DNA of 64,000 bases, taken from positions 1,736,001 through 1,800,000 of the forward strand of contig JAWZSP010000005.1 in the NCBI GenBank assembly GCA_034401135.1. The letters run 5' to 3'. The stretch is from Volutella citrinella (lineage: Eukaryota; Ascomycota; Sordariomycetes; Hypocreales; Nectriaceae). A program made the translations under genes and the position numbers. This document shows, one piece after another, positions 38,301 to 48,744 of the stretch. The notes beneath the pieces are model-generated. The model was not told the DNA's origin and ran no database searches. It saw nothing but the letters and a program-made list of their open reading frames with translations. The stretch's first letter is position 1, and each line of letters starts with the position of its first letter.

Positions 38301-39078
38301 TCTTCTTGGTGAGGATCGTTTCCTGACCACGCTCATGCTTCGAACCTTCCCCAAGCGAAAGCAGATCTTTGTGCCCCAGGCCGTGTGCAAGACGACTGTT
38401 CCTGAAAAGTTCATGGTTCTCTTGTCTCAGCGACGTCGCTGGATCAACTCGACCATTCACAATCTCATGGAGCTGATCCTGGTTCGCGATCTCTGCGGTA
38501 CTTTCTGTTTCAGCATGCAGTTTGTTATCTTTGTCGAGCTTATCGGTACTCTGGTGCTGCCGGCTGCCATTGCTTTCACGATTTATGTTGGTGAGTACAG
38601 AGCATGTCTATTATCGTGTGATTCGTTTTTGCTAACGCTCAACCTAGTTATTACATCGATTATCAATTCGCCCCCCCAGATCATTCCTTTGGTTCTCCTG
38701 GCACTCATTCTTGGTCTACCCGGTCTCCTCGTCGTCATCACTGCTCACTCGTGGTCCTACATTGTTTGGATGTTGATCTATCTCCTGGCTCTTCCCATCT
38801 GGAACTTTGTCCTGCCTACCTATGCCTTCTGGAAGTTTGACGACTTCTCGTGGGGTGAAACCCGCAAGACGGCTGGAGAAGTCAAGGGCGGCGGCCACGA
38901 GGCCGAGGGAGAGTTCGACAGCAGCAAGATCACGATGAAGCGCTGGGCCGAGTTTGAGCGTGACAAGCGCTCCAAGAGCGGCTACTGGGGTTCCCGTGAG
39001 AACGTTGTCGGTGGCGGCGGCAGCTGGACCAGCCCCCCTGGCCACAACTATAATGATGAATACTTCTCGGATGCTTGA
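35341..39078 (+). CDS. Class IV (Chs3-type) chitin synthase
   Basis: Exons 35341-38590 and 38648-39078 give 1226 residues. The enzyme polymerises UDP-GlcNAc into cell-wall chitin at the plasma membrane. The N-terminal region carries the class IV family block [20 protein letters not shown]. Two membrane segments lie near residues 249-272 and 512-540. The glycosyltransferase-2 catalytic region has DAD at 873-875, EDRFLT at 991-996 and QRRRW at 1030-1034, so all the usual catalytic motifs are intact. A C-terminal membrane cluster spans about 1060-1145. The 57-bp intron lies inside this cluster and is itself open and in frame. The intron is called real because it has GTGAGT, GCTAACG and TAG signals, and its removal joins IYV to VITSIINSP. 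The start directly follows the putative UTR intron. Yeast Chs3, the same class, needs Skt5/Chs4, whose homologue is the divergent neighbour. Confidence 0.96.
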   Translation: MSLPDRPGASPTYDQRNSYRNSPSRRNRPTDIEAAGNYRPVGGVSSHQRGISASSYADTIGPNSNTESMPLSPTSPTGNSRHGGSNSQPVTRKRSLIRPERNRIDKDHRNYHYHKHAAHMPVLPSSTGNDAILEDIEASTDRSGSGLNETAASYDSSPKGSRRHASGEHEKGGARSGTRPNRSKSGKIQKRASTREKRKSKQKQVEEQLRPPSFWNVYCAIVTFWCPGFIMKCFGMPTRAQQRAWREKMGLISIILFIMGIVGFLTFGFTAAVCGAPGVRLRVNEVSQGYMIFHGVAYDLSTSHHPPAEGIPLRLDGLGANVLWDLPQKNGGKDGSFLFQNVNGNCKDLITRAPGSDVPTNANGELAWYFPCTVFNQDGSTQPNTTIPYYLGYACHTTANSRNAFYVGLSGAADVYFSWNDIKNSSRNLIVYSGTVLDLDLLNWFNTSQVTIPKRFEEMRDRESKANQALRGRDVTRMFQSSTDKKYLQCFEEIIKVGSVDTETVGCIASKVVLYCALILILSVVGIRFILAVIFQWFLSRKYGAAKTSQSSDRRKRNKQIEDWSEDIYRAPARLPGDIGSTVVGSDRMSKRNSFLPTTSRFSTVYGPDGRAPGQRRVPTTMASQGTSSQLLRPDSLYKQGNDSRASFLRSDPYATGAPSDGPGPAGFIHDAVVPQPPSDWMPFGFPLAHTMCLVTAYSEGEEGIRTTLDSIAMTDYPNSHKVIVVICDGIIKGHGEKVSTPDVCLGMLKDHSTPPDQVQPFSYVAVASGSKRHNMAKIYAGFYDYGTNSNIPLDRQQRVPMMVIVKTGTPDEAKKAKPGNRGKRDSQIILMAFLQKVMFDERMTELEYEMFNGLWKVTGISPDYYEVILMVDADTKVFPDSLTHMVSAMVKDPEIMGLCGETKIANKRESWVTAIQVFEYFVSHHLAKSFESVFGGVTCLPGCFCMYRIKAPKGGQNYWVPILANPDIVEHYSENVVETLHEKNLYLLGEDRFLTTLMLRTFPKRKQIFVPQAVCKTTVPEKFMVLLSQRRRWINSTIHNLMELILVRDLCGTFCFSMQFVIFVELIGTLVLPAAIAFTIYVGEYRACLLSCDSFLLTLNLVITSIINSPPQIIPLVLLALILGLPGLLVVITAHSWSYIVWMLIYLLALPIWNFVLPTYAFWKFDDFSWGETRKTAGEVKGGGHEAEGEFDSSKITMKRWAEFERDKRSKSGYWGSRENVVGGGGSWTSPPGHNYNDEYFSDA

Positions 39079-39428
39079 AGTTGAGGCGCCATGGGGGTCT
39101 TGTTGTTTTCAATTTATGTTTTGGAGTATTGAGACATGACAGTACAAAAGGGTCTGGAGTTTGTCGTTGCACAGGATTGATTGATTGATTGCTCGCTCGC
39201 ACACACTCACAACCTCACACAAGCATATCATAACATGCATATATAATATGGGCCGGGCTGCTGAAGATGTCATTCTTCTGGTTTTGGATTATTCATGTGT
39301 GTCTGAGACGGAATCGACGGGAGACGGTCACTTTTATATAGAGAAGCGGCCCCACGACAGCATTGGAAGCGTCCACCTGTGGAGCGGACAAGCTTTGTAA
39401 ATAGTTTAATGCCTGATTATATTCAAGT
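39079..39428. other. Convergent 3' region of chitin synthase and F-box genes
   Basis: About 350 bp between two facing stop codons. It holds a short TTGA repeat near 39175-39192 and A/T-rich sequence suited to 3' ends. No gene is seen. Confidence 0.6.
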
Positions 39429-42075
39429 CTAATGCCTTGTCGCACCCTGAGCGCTTGATTGCTTCTTCTGTTGGGTGGACTGAGGCTTGCTCGGCTTCTT
39501 GGCGTCCGGGAGCAGCCTCGGCACTCTGAGCTTCTTCTCCTCGGCCAACTGCCCGTCGATCCATCGCTTTACCGTGATTTCCCTGTACCAGAGGTTCCCC
39601 CTCGCAAGCTTCCTGCGCGCCATGGTCGCCTCGTCCCGCGAAGCCATTGTCGACTTTGGGAGGATCTGGGACATGACACCCATTGCACTTGGCTGGCCAG
39701 ATGCATCCTGGTCATTCTACTTAGCACATCTTTCCCTTGAACATGCCGACTGACTATATTTTGATAATAATCACAAAAAAGAACGTACCCGATTCGCATA
39801 GAAGCCTGTTATTACCGAACCAGGCGCAGTGGGATAGGGGGCCAAGACGGGCTCGTGCGCGTCGTCTTGGGGTGAAGGGTAGAAAAGACAAGACCGGTCT
39901 CTGTTGGTGGAAACCTGCAGGTGTTTGAAGCAAAGCAACGTCAGCGATCCTCATCTCATTATGCCTGTTTGTCGCGGACTGGACTCACCTTGAGCGTCGT
40001 TGGCGGATCCCATTGCTCCGGTTGGTGCGTCCCACCATTGGACTCTGGCAAGGGGAGGCAGTATGGGAACCGCATCATGAAGTCGACCGACGTGATGAGC
40101 TCGCCCCCGCGGCCGTCGATGTGGAAGTCGATTGTGTAGTAGTTGCGTGTCTCGTAGCCCCCCATGCTCAGCTGCCTGACGGGGTTCTCGTCGTCGTAGT
40201 AAAAGTTGAGGCCCACGAGGCTGAGGCTGAACTTTGCAGATATCCTCGTGAGATGCTGGAGGTATGTGCCCGACGGCCCCCCGAACGAGACCCAGAAGAG
40301 CGGCTTGAATCCTTCCGTGTAGGGGCCGCATCTGTTGCCGCCGCGCCGCCGCTGCCCGAACGACTCCTGATTGAGATGCAGCCTCCGGGTCGGCACCTTG
40401 GGATACCAAACAGCCAAGTCCCTGAAAGATGTCTCTGCCTTTGCCACCGTCTGGGTGGTAGCTCGGGGATGCGCTGAGAAACTGACCAGCTTGCATCCCT
40501 GGTAAGAGTTAGCAAAGAAAGACCAGCCATGGGATGTGCGGAACGGTGCGTCACATTAATGAGGACCGGTATGGCGGAGGAAGGGGGGCTTGACTTGCAT
40601 CGAATCCGGCAGCAAGGAAGCCAATCTGGCCTACATCCCGTAGCCTCTCCGTCATTGCACAATTCGCGGGGCTTCCCAACCAGAGCGACATCTCACCCGA
40701 CGCGAAAACGCATTGAATGGCCTTGATGCCCCTCGTGCAGACGGCAAAGTTGAAACCTATGACGTGCTCGGCAAGGTCAGAGGACTCTTGGCTCTGCGAT
40801 GTGTAACCCAGGGCGACAACCTCGCCCGAGCGGGCAGTGAGGGTGATTCCGGCAATATACGTCGCGTTCCAGAGATGGACCAAAGACACGGTGATTTTGG
40901 ATAGCGCGGTTGGCACAGGGGCTCGCTGCTTGTAGAGGACCTGGCAACCCTCCTCGTCTAGTATGCTGTTCCCTTCATTCTCCCACACAGCGCCACAGAC
41001 CACCCGATTCCTGGGCGGCGCTTCAAAGGGAACTGCTCTCACGTCTGGAGAATCCACGTCCCACCGGTGATCGCTCCATCTGAGGGTCGCGATGTTGTCG
41101 CAGAGGGCCTTGGTGGTGTTGTATATGCGCTTCCGGTTCTGCAGACACAGGCCGATCCGTCTATCGCGGGTTCGGCGGTAGAGATGGAGCCAGTCCGGGC
41201 AACGCTGGCCCCCCAGGATGCCGCGTGCCCAGGCTCGCTCGAACCCGCGGGCGAAGCGCGATGCCCAAAACTCCTGAGGGTGGAGGACGGGCCAGAAGGC
41301 ACGCGAGGCGCAGCGGAGGCTCAGGACGTCCTTTGTGGGCAGGAATGTGGTGATGAGCAGGCGGATCTCGTGCGGCAGCGCATCGAAGCAGCAGCCCTGC
41401 GGCCGTACGTCGTCGGCTGTGCCGAACCCAAGTCTCAGCGCCTCCGGGAGCGGTTTCCTGGGCCGGCAGAGGGCTTCTTGGAGCTCTGAGGCGTTGGTTG
41501 GGTCCATGCCCGCCAGCGTAATGAACTGCTCACCAATGACCAGCCTGCCATTGTGCTCTTCCCACGGGAATAGGTGATCACCGGGGCGCATCGAGACCAA
41601 CCCGCCATAGTCATGGCCCCAGCTGATGTACGATGAGTCGCACATCCGGGGGAACGAGATGCAGATGTCGTACAGCCGTTGCGGGGAGATGTCCCCGTGG
41701 CCATCCCGGCACAAGTCCTCCAAGATAGTCCAGCAAGCCTCGTGGAACAGGATACTCTGGCCATCGGGATCGGCGCACTTGTTCAGGCCGTGAATGTCAT
41801 CTTGCATGGGCGTAATAAGCGATTGATTGGCATTCCAGGCCTCGAGGTTCTCTGGTGCAATGAGGCTCTCCTCTCTGAGAACGAATATGCCTACACTGGA
41901 GAGGCCGACGCCTTGCAGGCCGGCATAAACTAGAAACAGCAGTCAACGCGGTGTGTTCCTTGGGAGTGCAGGGAGAGGGATTCAATGTACGGCGACGGCA
42001 TCTTACCAACCAGCTCTGCCCTCTGTTATCGACGGTGCGCCATGCACACAACGCGCACACGTCCCCGCGCCACAT
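39429..42075 (-). CDS. F-box domain protein, fungal family, five exons
   Basis: Exons 42075-41991, 41929-40599, 40498-39989, 39914-39789 and 39707-39429 give 776 residues, with every junction in phase. F-box proteins bind Skp1 and select substrates for SCF ubiquitin ligases. The N-terminus has a CALC (CxxC) motif, then WLVRCRRLYAGLQGVGLSSV. The F-box-like segment lies near residues 209-255 (FDALPHEIRLLITTFLPTKD, then VLSLRCASRAFWPVL). The rest resembles large fungal proteins of this type, with GFD-CKLVS and GFYANRD segments at exon joins. Intron 1 uses a GTACAT donor rather than the stronger-looking GTAAGA at 42006, because only the former keeps the frame. Intron 2 appears to be GC-AG (GCAAGT donor). 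The substrate is unknown. The gene converges on the chitin synthase. Confidence 0.78.
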
Positions 42076-42840
42076 GGATGGGTGTATGAAGCGGCCCGTA
42101 GGATGGCTGACTGGTACAGTAGCGGGTAAAGGAAGTGGGAAACGGTAAGAAAGAAGATGCTGTTGCTGCAGTTTCAAAGTGTGAGTGAGAATGGCTGTGC
42201 GTGTGGTGGTAGAGGTTGTCGACTTAAACGCGTGACGAGGCTGACATATTCGTTACCACCACCTGACTATTCCGGCAGGCAGTAGGGTGGCGGGCTATTA
42301 CTGTCACACTAAGTACGGCTGTAACGAAACTTTGCCCCACCCTTGTCGTTGACCTTCCATATGCACCATACCCGTCAAGCGGCTTCACTTCACTTCGCTT
42401 CACTTCACTTCACTGCACTTGTCTTGTAAGCAACTTTGGCAAGTGGCGGCTCTGAGCCCAGATTACGCAGTGTCAGGGCAGAACTCGAGAGTGGTCCGGC
42501 CTCCGTCTGGGGCTCCCTTGGGTACAGCTTGTGAACCAATATGCTCATTACGGCCTCTTTCTTTCTCTTAAAGAGCCAAAAAAAATCTAAAGCAACGGGA
42601 AATCATTGCAACCCGAACAAGTCTCCTTGCGCCATTCCAAACTTCTAGCCACGCCGGAGCGGTCGTGGCATCAAAACTCCCATGTTTGGTGTGTACATGG
42701 ACCGCATCGTAGCTCATCATGACATGAAAATTGAAGCAGAAAACGGAGACAATAAAGGCAACAGCAACAGCAACAGCAATGGGGAGAAGAAAAAAACAAC
42801 GCCTCGCTCATGCCTGTCCATTTGTGTCGCACCGTCCTTC
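42076..42840. other. Promoter of the F-box gene and 3' end of the polo kinase gene
   Basis: About 765 bp between two minus-strand genes. It contains a CTTCA-type pentamer array at 42383-42416 and a CAACAG hexamer array at 42759-42778. No gene is seen. Confidence 0.6.
42383..42416. repeat. CTTCA pentanucleotide array
   Basis: About six CTTCA units with two single-base variants (CTTCG and CTGCA), located about 310-340 bp upstream of the F-box gene start. It is a simple repeat with no assigned role. Confidence 0.8.
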
Positions 42841-45800
42841 TCACTTCCTTGAACCCTCTACATCATCTCCCAGCTCCCAGGGCCGACGGGGGTCGACGTA
42901 GGTCGATAGCCGCTGGTCACCCCATCGAGCTCCGACTGTCACCCACACATGTTTCTGAGGAGTGTCATCGCCAATCGTCTCACGGAATCCGGCCCATCGT
43001 AGACGGCCCTCTCGGCTCATGTCGCTGTTGCCCAGGCCCCCGTTTGATACCCACTCCTTGACAACGTCCTTGACGAACGTAATCTTTCGGCGGAAGTCAT
43101 TCGCGGCAGGGATGCCTTGCAGATCCGGGTCAATCTCAGGCCGTCGTCGACTGGTCGTTGTTCGCCCGGTTCGGGCTGCCGATGGCTTCGCCTGGAAGTT
43201 CAAGAGCGTCTGCAGAGGGTACGACAGCATCGCACGATCATCAAGGGCGGCAGCCCCGATGGTGCCAGTGGACGCAAGCCTTTCGGCTGCATCCTGGGGG
43301 AGGTGCCAGAAGTGACACCAGGTGCCCGTCGCGTCAATCACAATTTTCGTGTGGTCGGGGAAGTTGAACTATTTCATATTAGCACGGCCCAGGGGTAACA
43401 AAACGAGCAGCATCATCAACTTACCTGAAGATGACCGTCGCAGAAGACCCAGCAGCCAACGTCGCCGAACCGCTGATAGAACGTCACAAGCTCAGCCACT
43501 GTGCCCTTTTGCCCAGGAGACATGGCACCAGCTGGGTCGGTCTCTTCAACCGGCAAAGCTTCGTCCCGCCCATACGCAATCATGTAATTGGCAAACTTCT
43601 TCCAGAGAATGATCCGCTCTCTCTTGCGATGCTGGAAGATGTCCTTGCCCGGCTGCATCTTGCCCGCTGTGCCGTCCTCATTTACCGATACACGGAACTG
43701 TTCCGGAGATACCATAACCTCCTTCAGGCCCGTTTCGCCATTGTTCTCAAAGAACTTGATGGGCTCCGTCATGGGCAGAGGCTGGCTTCGTTCCATGTAT
43801 GACTCGTCCTGCCTCCGGAGGATATGCCTCTCTGCACCGCGGATGAAGACTCCCGCCGGAGGGAGCAGGGCCGTCTTGCTGCCTTCAGTGACGGGGATAT
43901 CTCTCAAAATGCAGCCTACGCTTCCGTCATTCAAGATGTAGCCCAACCCGAATTTGTTGGTGTAGTCGACCCACTTGACGACGACATGGGGGTGTGGAGG
44001 GGCCACCGTTTTGGACGAGATGATGGCCATTGTCCTCGAGTTGAGGGCTCGTTCCAGCTCCGTCTGGAGCCGCTGCAAGCGCTCCAAGATCATATCCGGC
44101 TTGGTTCCCGAGATCCTGTCCTGCTGCTCAGAAGGGCTGAAGAGTGTTGCCGGGCGCACCGAATCCGAGTCCTGTCGCTTCAGAGGAGGGAGAGGCAGTG
44201 ATGCCTGTCGTTCAGATGAGACAGACGAGGACATGGCCGACGACTTGGCTGCCGGTAGGGCGGTTCGGGTACTGCTGCGCACCATCTTTTGTGCGGCTTC
44301 GGACGCTTCGGCCCTGGGTGCATCCGTAGGTAGGTCTCTTCGAGGCTTTAGCCGGACGCTGTGAGAAGTCGAGAGCATTCCTTCAACAGCCGGCCTGGGC
44401 CTTGATGCCCCAATGGTGCTGGCTGGCCTGTTTTGTGCTCTCTGCTGGGCAGCGAAGCTTTGGGGTGGTTGTCGAAGCAGGCCTACTGGTGCTCTCACAC
44501 TGCCCGAGTAGTCGTCCGACGACGCGTTTCCGTAGGACGAGGAGACCGAAGCCTTGTATCTAGCCTTTGCCGCCTGCTGCTCCTTTTGTTCCCTCAACCA
44601 ATCTTCAAAAGGCCGGTAGACAATGCCCTCCTCGAGCGGAATCATTGGGGTCAGACCTGCCTTCTCCTCTGCTGCCATCTCCTTCCAGGTTTGTGCGTGC
44701 ACCATCTGGACGGATGTCCAGGGGCCGATGCAGCATTCTCGGCACATTTCTCTCAAATTTCGGTGTGCCTGAGCCGACAGTGTGTTGCCCATGCGCGTCG
44801 CGTAGAATTCTTGTTGGTCCGGAGGGAGTTCGCGCAGGCGTGGAGTCATTTCCTCTTCCGCAGGCATGTATCCCGAGGTAAAGAAGGGATGTTCGATGAT
44901 GGCATCTGGGTCCGGCCGCTGCTCTGCATCCTCAAGCATCGTGGCAACTAGGTCCTTGGCATCCCGGCTGATGTATCTCTGCGATGCTTCCGAGTCTGGC
45001 CACTCATAGTCTCGCTCCCTTGCTCTACGATAAATCTCGTCGGTTGTGGAGGACTGGAAAGGCGGCTTGGAAGTGAACATGGCAAACCTGCAGTTTCTAG
45101 TCAGTACCACAAATTCGTCAAGCCGAGGAGTCGCCGTCTTACATGATGATGCCCAAGCTCCAGATGTCAACCATGTGGTCGTGGCCCTTCTTCCCCTTTT
45201 CCAAAATCTCAGGCGCAATGTAATTAGGCGTGCCGCAAAGCGTGGTTCGGCGAATGGTGTGCATATCCCTGCCGGTGACCAACAGCGCGGCGAGGCCAAA
45301 GTCACCAATCTTGGCATTCATCTGCGAATCAAGGAAGATGTTACCCATCTTCAAATCCCGATGAATAATGCCTTTGCTGTGCATGTACTTGATGGCACCG
45401 GCGATCTGGACTGAGTAGAAACGGACCTCGGGCTCAGTGAGTCCCTTTCGCCGCTTGACCATGTCCATCAGAGATCCGTTGGGGCAGAGTTCAAGCACCA
45501 GATATGTGGAGTTGTCAAAGGAAAATGCTCGAAAAAACTGCACAATGTTCTTGTGCTTCATCTTGGAATGGATTTGAAGCTCCGTTTGGAACTACGGGGA
45601 CTTGTCAGCATATATCATATACACCAAGACGTTCTCGGCTGACGGACCTTTTGCTCCATCTTCGGGGGCATGCGACTCTTCACAATCTTGAGCGCAAAGC
45701 GTTGCTTCGACGGCAGGAGGGCACCGTTGTAGCAGATGGCAAAACCACCCTTGCCCAGCAGCTTTCCAATCTGGTAGCTTGCTCCATCGGGGCGGTCGGC

Positions 45801-45983
45801 GCTGGGTGGCTCATGGACTTCGGCTGGAGGCGGTGGAGGATGCTCTTTATCCTTTGCAGACTTCAACTGCGCCACCGTCTTCGCCTTAACTTCGGTCGTC
45901 TTAGGCATTCGTTGAGCGTTGGCATCCCTAGGGGACAAGGCTTCTAAGTCGACGCCGGCTCTCGCTACCAGCCTATGGGTCAT
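42841..45983 (-). CDS. CDC5: Polo-like kinase (CDC5/PLK1 family)
   Basis: Exons 45983-45648, 45591-45143, 45087-43425 and 43368-42841 give 991 residues, all in phase. Polo kinases drive mitotic entry, spindle function and cytokinesis. The kinase domain shows the Gly loop GKGGFA near 78-82, the ATP-binding Lys in FALK at 99, HRDLK at 189-193 and DFG at 209-211. The activation-loop Thr229 lies in TTLCGTPNYIAPE, matching Plk1 T210. Polo box 1 carries VVKWVDYTNKFGLGY near residue 634. Polo box 2 carries DHTK at 821-824, the His/Lys pair that binds phosphopeptides in Plk1. An extension of about 115 residues follows the second box. The start is the first in-frame ATG; a longer frame opens only with TTG. 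Its promoter is shared with the divergent OPA3 gene. Confidence 0.95.
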
Positions 45984-47332
45984 GGTGGCAGGGCAGCGTT
46001 GAAACTCGAGAGTTGGCGCTGTCAAGTGCCAATTACGAGTGGTGAATTGCGCCTGAGGTCGGTGTGATGGTTCGCCACGGGACTAGTAGATGTTGCAGGA
46101 TATCGCGAGAGTTGGCCTGGGTGATAATTGGATGTTAGATGACGGGTTTGTTTGGTCACACGGCAGCGTAGGGGAGTGAGGTCTCGAAAACGGATTCTTG
46201 GTATGCGAAACATAGCTTCGAAGCTCTGGTACCATGAAACGAGCCTTGGAGCGCAAAAAACAGTCAAAGAAGGGAATCGACTTACGCAAACAGCTTGCAA
46301 CAACAACGAAACTCAACAGGCGGGGCGTGGCGGAGACAGGCAGGCATTAAGTGATGCTGAGGCCGTAGCAGAAGTCGATGGCTGCAATGTTAGTAATTGA
46401 CCGTTGGAGGTCGCGCAAGAGTGAGCGAAGCGAGGTGGATGGTGTAGCCCCGTTGCCGTTGCCGCGACTGGGAGAAAGCGGTGCAGACCCCGTGGTTTGT
46501 GTACTTTCTTGTAGCCCGTTGCTGTTGGCAACGATGTGGTGGGCCACTCAGAAGCATCCATGGATACTTGCCAGCGCACTCAGCGCTGGAACACTGCGCT
46601 GAGTGGGGCTCCCACAGTAGCCTTGGAAGGTGAGTTGCCTCATTCGAATGAATTACTACCTAGAAATTACTTCAGAATTTAAAGCATTGCACTGCGAATA
46701 AGAAGATGATGAGTAGCAAAGGCCAATCTGGTCTAATCTTTTTTATTCATGCTCAAGGGAACCTCAAGGTCTGGGGCTACCTGCATATTGTAGCTATTCT
46801 AGTTGTGGTGACTCAACCTGGGCACAATGGATGCTCACCTGCACAATAGCCTCCACGGCCAGAAACATCTAGACGAATAAGTCATAGCAGTTTTCCATGA
46901 AACCACTTACAGTATGTGATTTGTTTTGAAACAATTGGCAGTTCCCAAATACGCAGCATCGAGATATCAGTTGTGGCATTATGCTGCTTAATGCCGAGCA
47001 TGTCGGCGGCCCATGCACGGGCCAACATAATCCCGACCGTCGCGTCCCGCTGCTGCCGGATGACCGAGCGGGAAGATAACTTCAAGCTTCAAAGTTCAAA
47101 GTGACACCAAGTAGCCCAATTGTTCGAAAGGCTATCCGGAGAAGGCGACAACCGAGCGCGAGAACCTCTGCCCCTCGCTGTAGCTGTTCTACTCCATCCA
47201 GCACCGGTCGCCGAGGCCGACCTCGTTTACCAGCTGCACCGCGAAACTGCCCCACCAACAACTTCGATCTCCGTCTCTTGGCACACGTACTTGGGTGACG
47301 TCCAACCAGGACGCCGCGACCTCCCATTCACC
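45984..47332. promoter_or_regulatory. Divergent intergenic region between polo kinase and OPA3 genes
   Basis: About 1.35 kb without a supported gene. It must carry both promoters. A perfect 10-bp inverted repeat with a 9-nt loop lies at 46577-46605. The middle, about 46640-46900, is relatively A/T-rich. Confidence 0.45.
46577..46605. repeat. Perfect 10-bp inverted repeat (hairpin)
   Basis: CACTCAGCGC at 46577-46586 is exactly complementary in reverse to GCGCTGAGTG at 46596-46605, with nine bases between. It lies about 600 bp upstream of the polo kinase start and 730 bp upstream of the OPA3 start. It could be a binding site for a dimeric factor or chance. Confidence 0.7.
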
Positions 47333-48038
47333 ATGGTCCCTCTGCCTCTCTTCAAGCTTGCCGCGCTTTTTGTGCGGCATGTGTCGAAATATGGTGCAGT
47401 GAGTCAAATCCCTTGCGCCGTAAAACCCCGCCCCCCTAGCTAACCAATTGGAATAGAACCAAATCAAAGCACAAGCCCATGACCACCCTCGATTCCGAGC
47501 CTTCGCTGCCAGATATGGCCAATCCATCCACCAATTAAATATGCGGTTATCGGTCGCATTGTTACGAAACCCAGATGCCGAACGGAGGGCAAAAGAACGC
47601 GCCGAGGCGCCAACAGTGAAAACCGAGGATCAACAGAAACGAGATGATGAGAAAAAGAAGAAGGAGAAGGAGGCCGACGGAGCTGACACGGAGAAGAAGA
47701 AGCCTATTCAAACTATCTGGAGGCGAAAGTTTAGACCGCTGCCAGAAGCAAAGGCCGTCGATCTCTTTGCTGATGTCATTGGCGACGCCTTTATTTTGAC
47801 GGTAGCGGGTGGACTCATCGTGTATGAGTACTGGAAGTCATCACAGAAGCCTGACGCTACCAAAGAGCGGTTTGAAGAGCTTCATAGGCGCATAGAGGAG
47901 CTGAAGAGGAAGGAGGAAGAACTGGAAGAGGCCGAACAGACGCAGCGCCAGAAGTATGAGATACTGGAGGAAGCTCTGCGGGCTTTGAAAGACCCAAAGA
48001 CGAAGCAGCCAGTCTTTCCCACGTTACAAGCCTCATGA
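47333..48038 (+). CDS. OPA3: OPA3-family mitochondrial protein
   Basis: Exons 47333-47398 and 47457-48038 give 215 residues; the 58-bp intron has a GCTAACC branch site. OPA3 proteins are mitochondrial membrane-associated proteins linked to mitochondrial shape and lipid handling; their biochemical activity is not settled. The N-terminus MVPLPLFKLAALFVRHVSKY and the following HDHPRF-RAFA and YGQSIHQLNMR segments are diagnostic. A hydrophobic stretch, FADVIGDAFILTVAGGLIVY, lies near residues 140-160. A highly charged coiled-coil-like region of alternating Glu, Lys and Arg forms the C-terminus. A lysine-rich insert near residues 80-105 separates the two conserved parts, as in other fungal members. 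The gene is divergent from CDC5. Confidence 0.93.
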
Positions 48039-48317
48039 AAAATGGCAGGGCAGATCTGCCATGGGATATGAAGCTCTCCAATGGTGGACCAGGGAGCTCT
48101 ATTATCTAGGGCTAAGGCCCACGAACGACTTGCAACGAGTAGACCGCTTGGATGGCTGTCGCGGGTTGCTCCACATTTCGCAACTCACAAGGGACGGATG
48201 GAAATCAATGAGAAATACTTGGGAAGACGGAGCTTTTGTTGGGATACTTGGAACCAACCGGGAACTGGACTGGCTCGCACCTTCTGTGTACAGTAGCGCG
48301 CTTGCGCATATTATAGA

Positions 48318-48602
48318 TCAGTAGATACACCACTCTTGAGGAGGGAACGAGCCTAGCTGCTCTTTCCACTCTGGCTGCACATTGACCAGGCTGCCAGGCA
48401 ACTTTTTATTTTCCTTTTGTTCAGAAACGCAAGTACTATAGAGATTATCCACCACCCCATCCCCATTGACGCCTTTGAAAATTGAGCACTCTTCGAATCC
48501 TTGTGTTTCCGACAGATGATTACCGTGCCCCCGAGGGACCATAACAACCGCCTCGATGATTTGTACATCGCTACGTAAAAGAAAGGACTGGGCGTCTGCC
48601 AT
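48318..48602 (-). CDS. Hypothetical small protein (94 residues)
   Basis: Single-exon frame starting at an ATG at 48602. I do not recognise a family. The sequence is of mixed composition, with no membrane segment, signal peptide or repeat. It contains two hydrophobic patches (around SFLLRSDVQIIEAVVMVP) and a hydrophilic C-terminal half ending in EWCIY. Support comes from its reasonable composition and from its position: it diverges from a better supported gene across 142 bp that contain an ordered repeat. It could also be a chance frame or part of a longer spliced gene. Confidence 0.35.
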   Translation of the reverse strand: MADAQSFLLRSDVQIIEAVVMVPRGHGNHLSETQGFEECSIFKGVNGDGVVDNLYSTCVSEQKENKKLPGSLVNVQPEWKEQLGSFPPQEWCIY

Positions 48603-48744
48603 GTTGGTGCTTCTTAGAGATGACTCTGGCACGTGGAAAGGTTGTTGCTGGTGTCGTTTCTGACCGACCCCCTCCCTAACCGAACCCTTCCCTAACCGAA
48701 CCCTTCCCTAACGACTTGTAGAAGCGGCTCTCAACTCGCACGAC
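48603..48744. promoter_or_regulatory. Compact divergent promoter with three TTAGGG-like motifs
   Basis: The 142 bp between two divergent small genes contain three CCCTAA words (TTAGGG on the other strand) at 48674-48679, 48690-48695 and 48706-48711, spaced exactly 16 bp apart. The repeat unit is CCCTAACCGAACCCTT. TTAGGG-type motifs outside telomeres are known binding sites for telobox Myb proteins such as fission yeast Teb1 and Yarrowia Tay1. Use of this site by such a factor here is inferred. Confidence 0.5.

Noticed and set aside
42001..42006. GTAAGA donor for F-box intron 1
   Set aside because: It looks stronger than the GTACAT donor but shifts the frame; the GTACAT donor restores phase and the family-like RRLYAGLQGVG junction.
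48674..48711. Interstitial telomere remnant
   Set aside because: The CCCTAA words are separated by ten unrelated bases in a fixed 16-bp unit rather than being head-to-tail hexamers, so this is not a telomere tract.
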